From NCBI RefSeq assembly GCF_003324485.1, contig NZ_QODK01000007.1:123535-187534 (forward strand): 64,000 bases of DNA. The letters are read 5' to 3'. How positions within the stretch are numbered: the stretch's first letter is position 1; each line of letters opens with the position of its first letter. A program made the position numbers and the translations under genes. Origin of the DNA: Cohaesibacter intestini. Lineage in GTDB: Bacteria > Pseudomonadota > Alphaproteobacteria > Rhizobiales > Cohaesibacteraceae. Below, piece after piece: positions 63,744 to 64,000 of this stretch. The notes beneath the pieces were generated by a model. The model made no database searches. It had not been told where the DNA came from and was given only the letters and a program-made list of their open reading frames with translations.

Positions 63744-64000
63744 TTTGATGCTCTGATAGAGGTTCTTGCGGAAGGTGACCCGATATAATACATCCCATAC
63801 AGAATTTGGTTGCTGCTCCCCTTGAGAGCGATAATGTTCTCAGGTGGATCAACCCGAAGAGGAGAGCAGCTAGCCCGTCTTATGCATGAAGGTCGGGAAT
63901 TTGGCTGGCGAATGTAGTGTAAATGGTTGATTTGTTGTAGGATTTGGTTGCTTACACCTATCCATTCCATCTCGCACACACAGCCACATTCGCCATGACC
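63744..64000. other. non-coding window end with nested inverted repeats
   Basis: No protein gene is supported. TGGCGAATGT (63906-63915) is mirrored exactly by ACATTCGCCA (63986-63995), and GTGTAA (63917-63922) by TTACAC (63952-63957), so the two hairpins are nested. This could be an insertion-sequence end or a regulatory RNA; the window stops too soon to tell. Confidence 0.45.

Noticed and set aside
1..64000. CRISPR array, prophage or transposase
   Set aside because: No regularly spaced repeats, no phage structural genes and no intact transposase or integrase were found on either strand.

Overview
The window looks like a chromosome segment of an alphaproteobacterium, most likely a marine, facultatively denitrifying member of the Hyphomicrobiales near Cohaesibacter. 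This is an inference from gene content (several TRAP, TTT and sugar ABC uptake systems, a Tat-type nosZ cluster, an AmpR/class A beta-lactamase pair) and from moderately GC-rich coding sequence; no 16S rRNA or other phylogenetic marker is present.

Layout. 1-1380: end of a chemotaxis receptor. 1464-4368 (-): TRAP transporter (DctMQP type). 4637-10843 (-): three exported proteins, including a 1637-residue protein of unknown function. 11431-20799 (+): an eight-gene carbohydrate operon with two ABC permeases, a binding protein and a double ATPase, followed by DhaK, DhaL, a second DhaL, and a SorC-type regulator fused to a complete DhaK domain. This looks like a self-sensing uptake and phosphorylation system for a short ketose or polyol-derived ketose, with no PTS partner (DhaM). 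20978-22961: divergent AmpR-like regulator and class A beta-lactamase. 22981-26618: PAP2/inositol-phosphorylceramide-synthase-like membrane protein, divergent from an RND/MMPL-type exporter. 26735-34969 (-): ABC sugar uptake genes with a Gfo/Idh/MocA oxidoreductase, a PHP-domain protein and a GntR/LacI-type hybrid regulator, probably an uncharacterised carbohydrate catabolic operon.

35291-43528 (+): nitrous oxide reductase cluster (a small Cys-rich protein, nosR, nosZ, nosD, nosF, nosY, nosL) behind a perfect FNR/NnrR-type box, with a convergent SCO1/SenC gene. 44195-48455 (-): ArgE-like deacetylase and a TctABC-type transporter with a divergent LysR regulator (48599-49510) and a clear LysR box. 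49554-52646 (-): flotillin (YqiK), YqiJ and PspA-like proteins, a membrane-stress module. 52997-55041: small secreted protein, HxlR regulator, SnoaL-like protein and SDR.

55244-55290 holds only the 3' 47 bases of a tRNA-Gly gene on the minus strand. Its orientation predicts a tRNA-integrated island extending from here to higher coordinates. In agreement, 55420-63743 holds three very large multidomain surface-polysaccharide proteins (KpsC-like/GT2/sulfotransferase/TPR; methyltransferase/GT4; KpsS-like/GT4) in more AT-rich sequence. The window ends in non-coding DNA with nested inverted repeats.

The most novel-looking items are the SorC-DhaK fusion operon, the giant exported protein with Cys-paired TPR-like repeats, the tRNA-bounded glycan island with fused enzymes, and the PHP/MocA/ABC operon.
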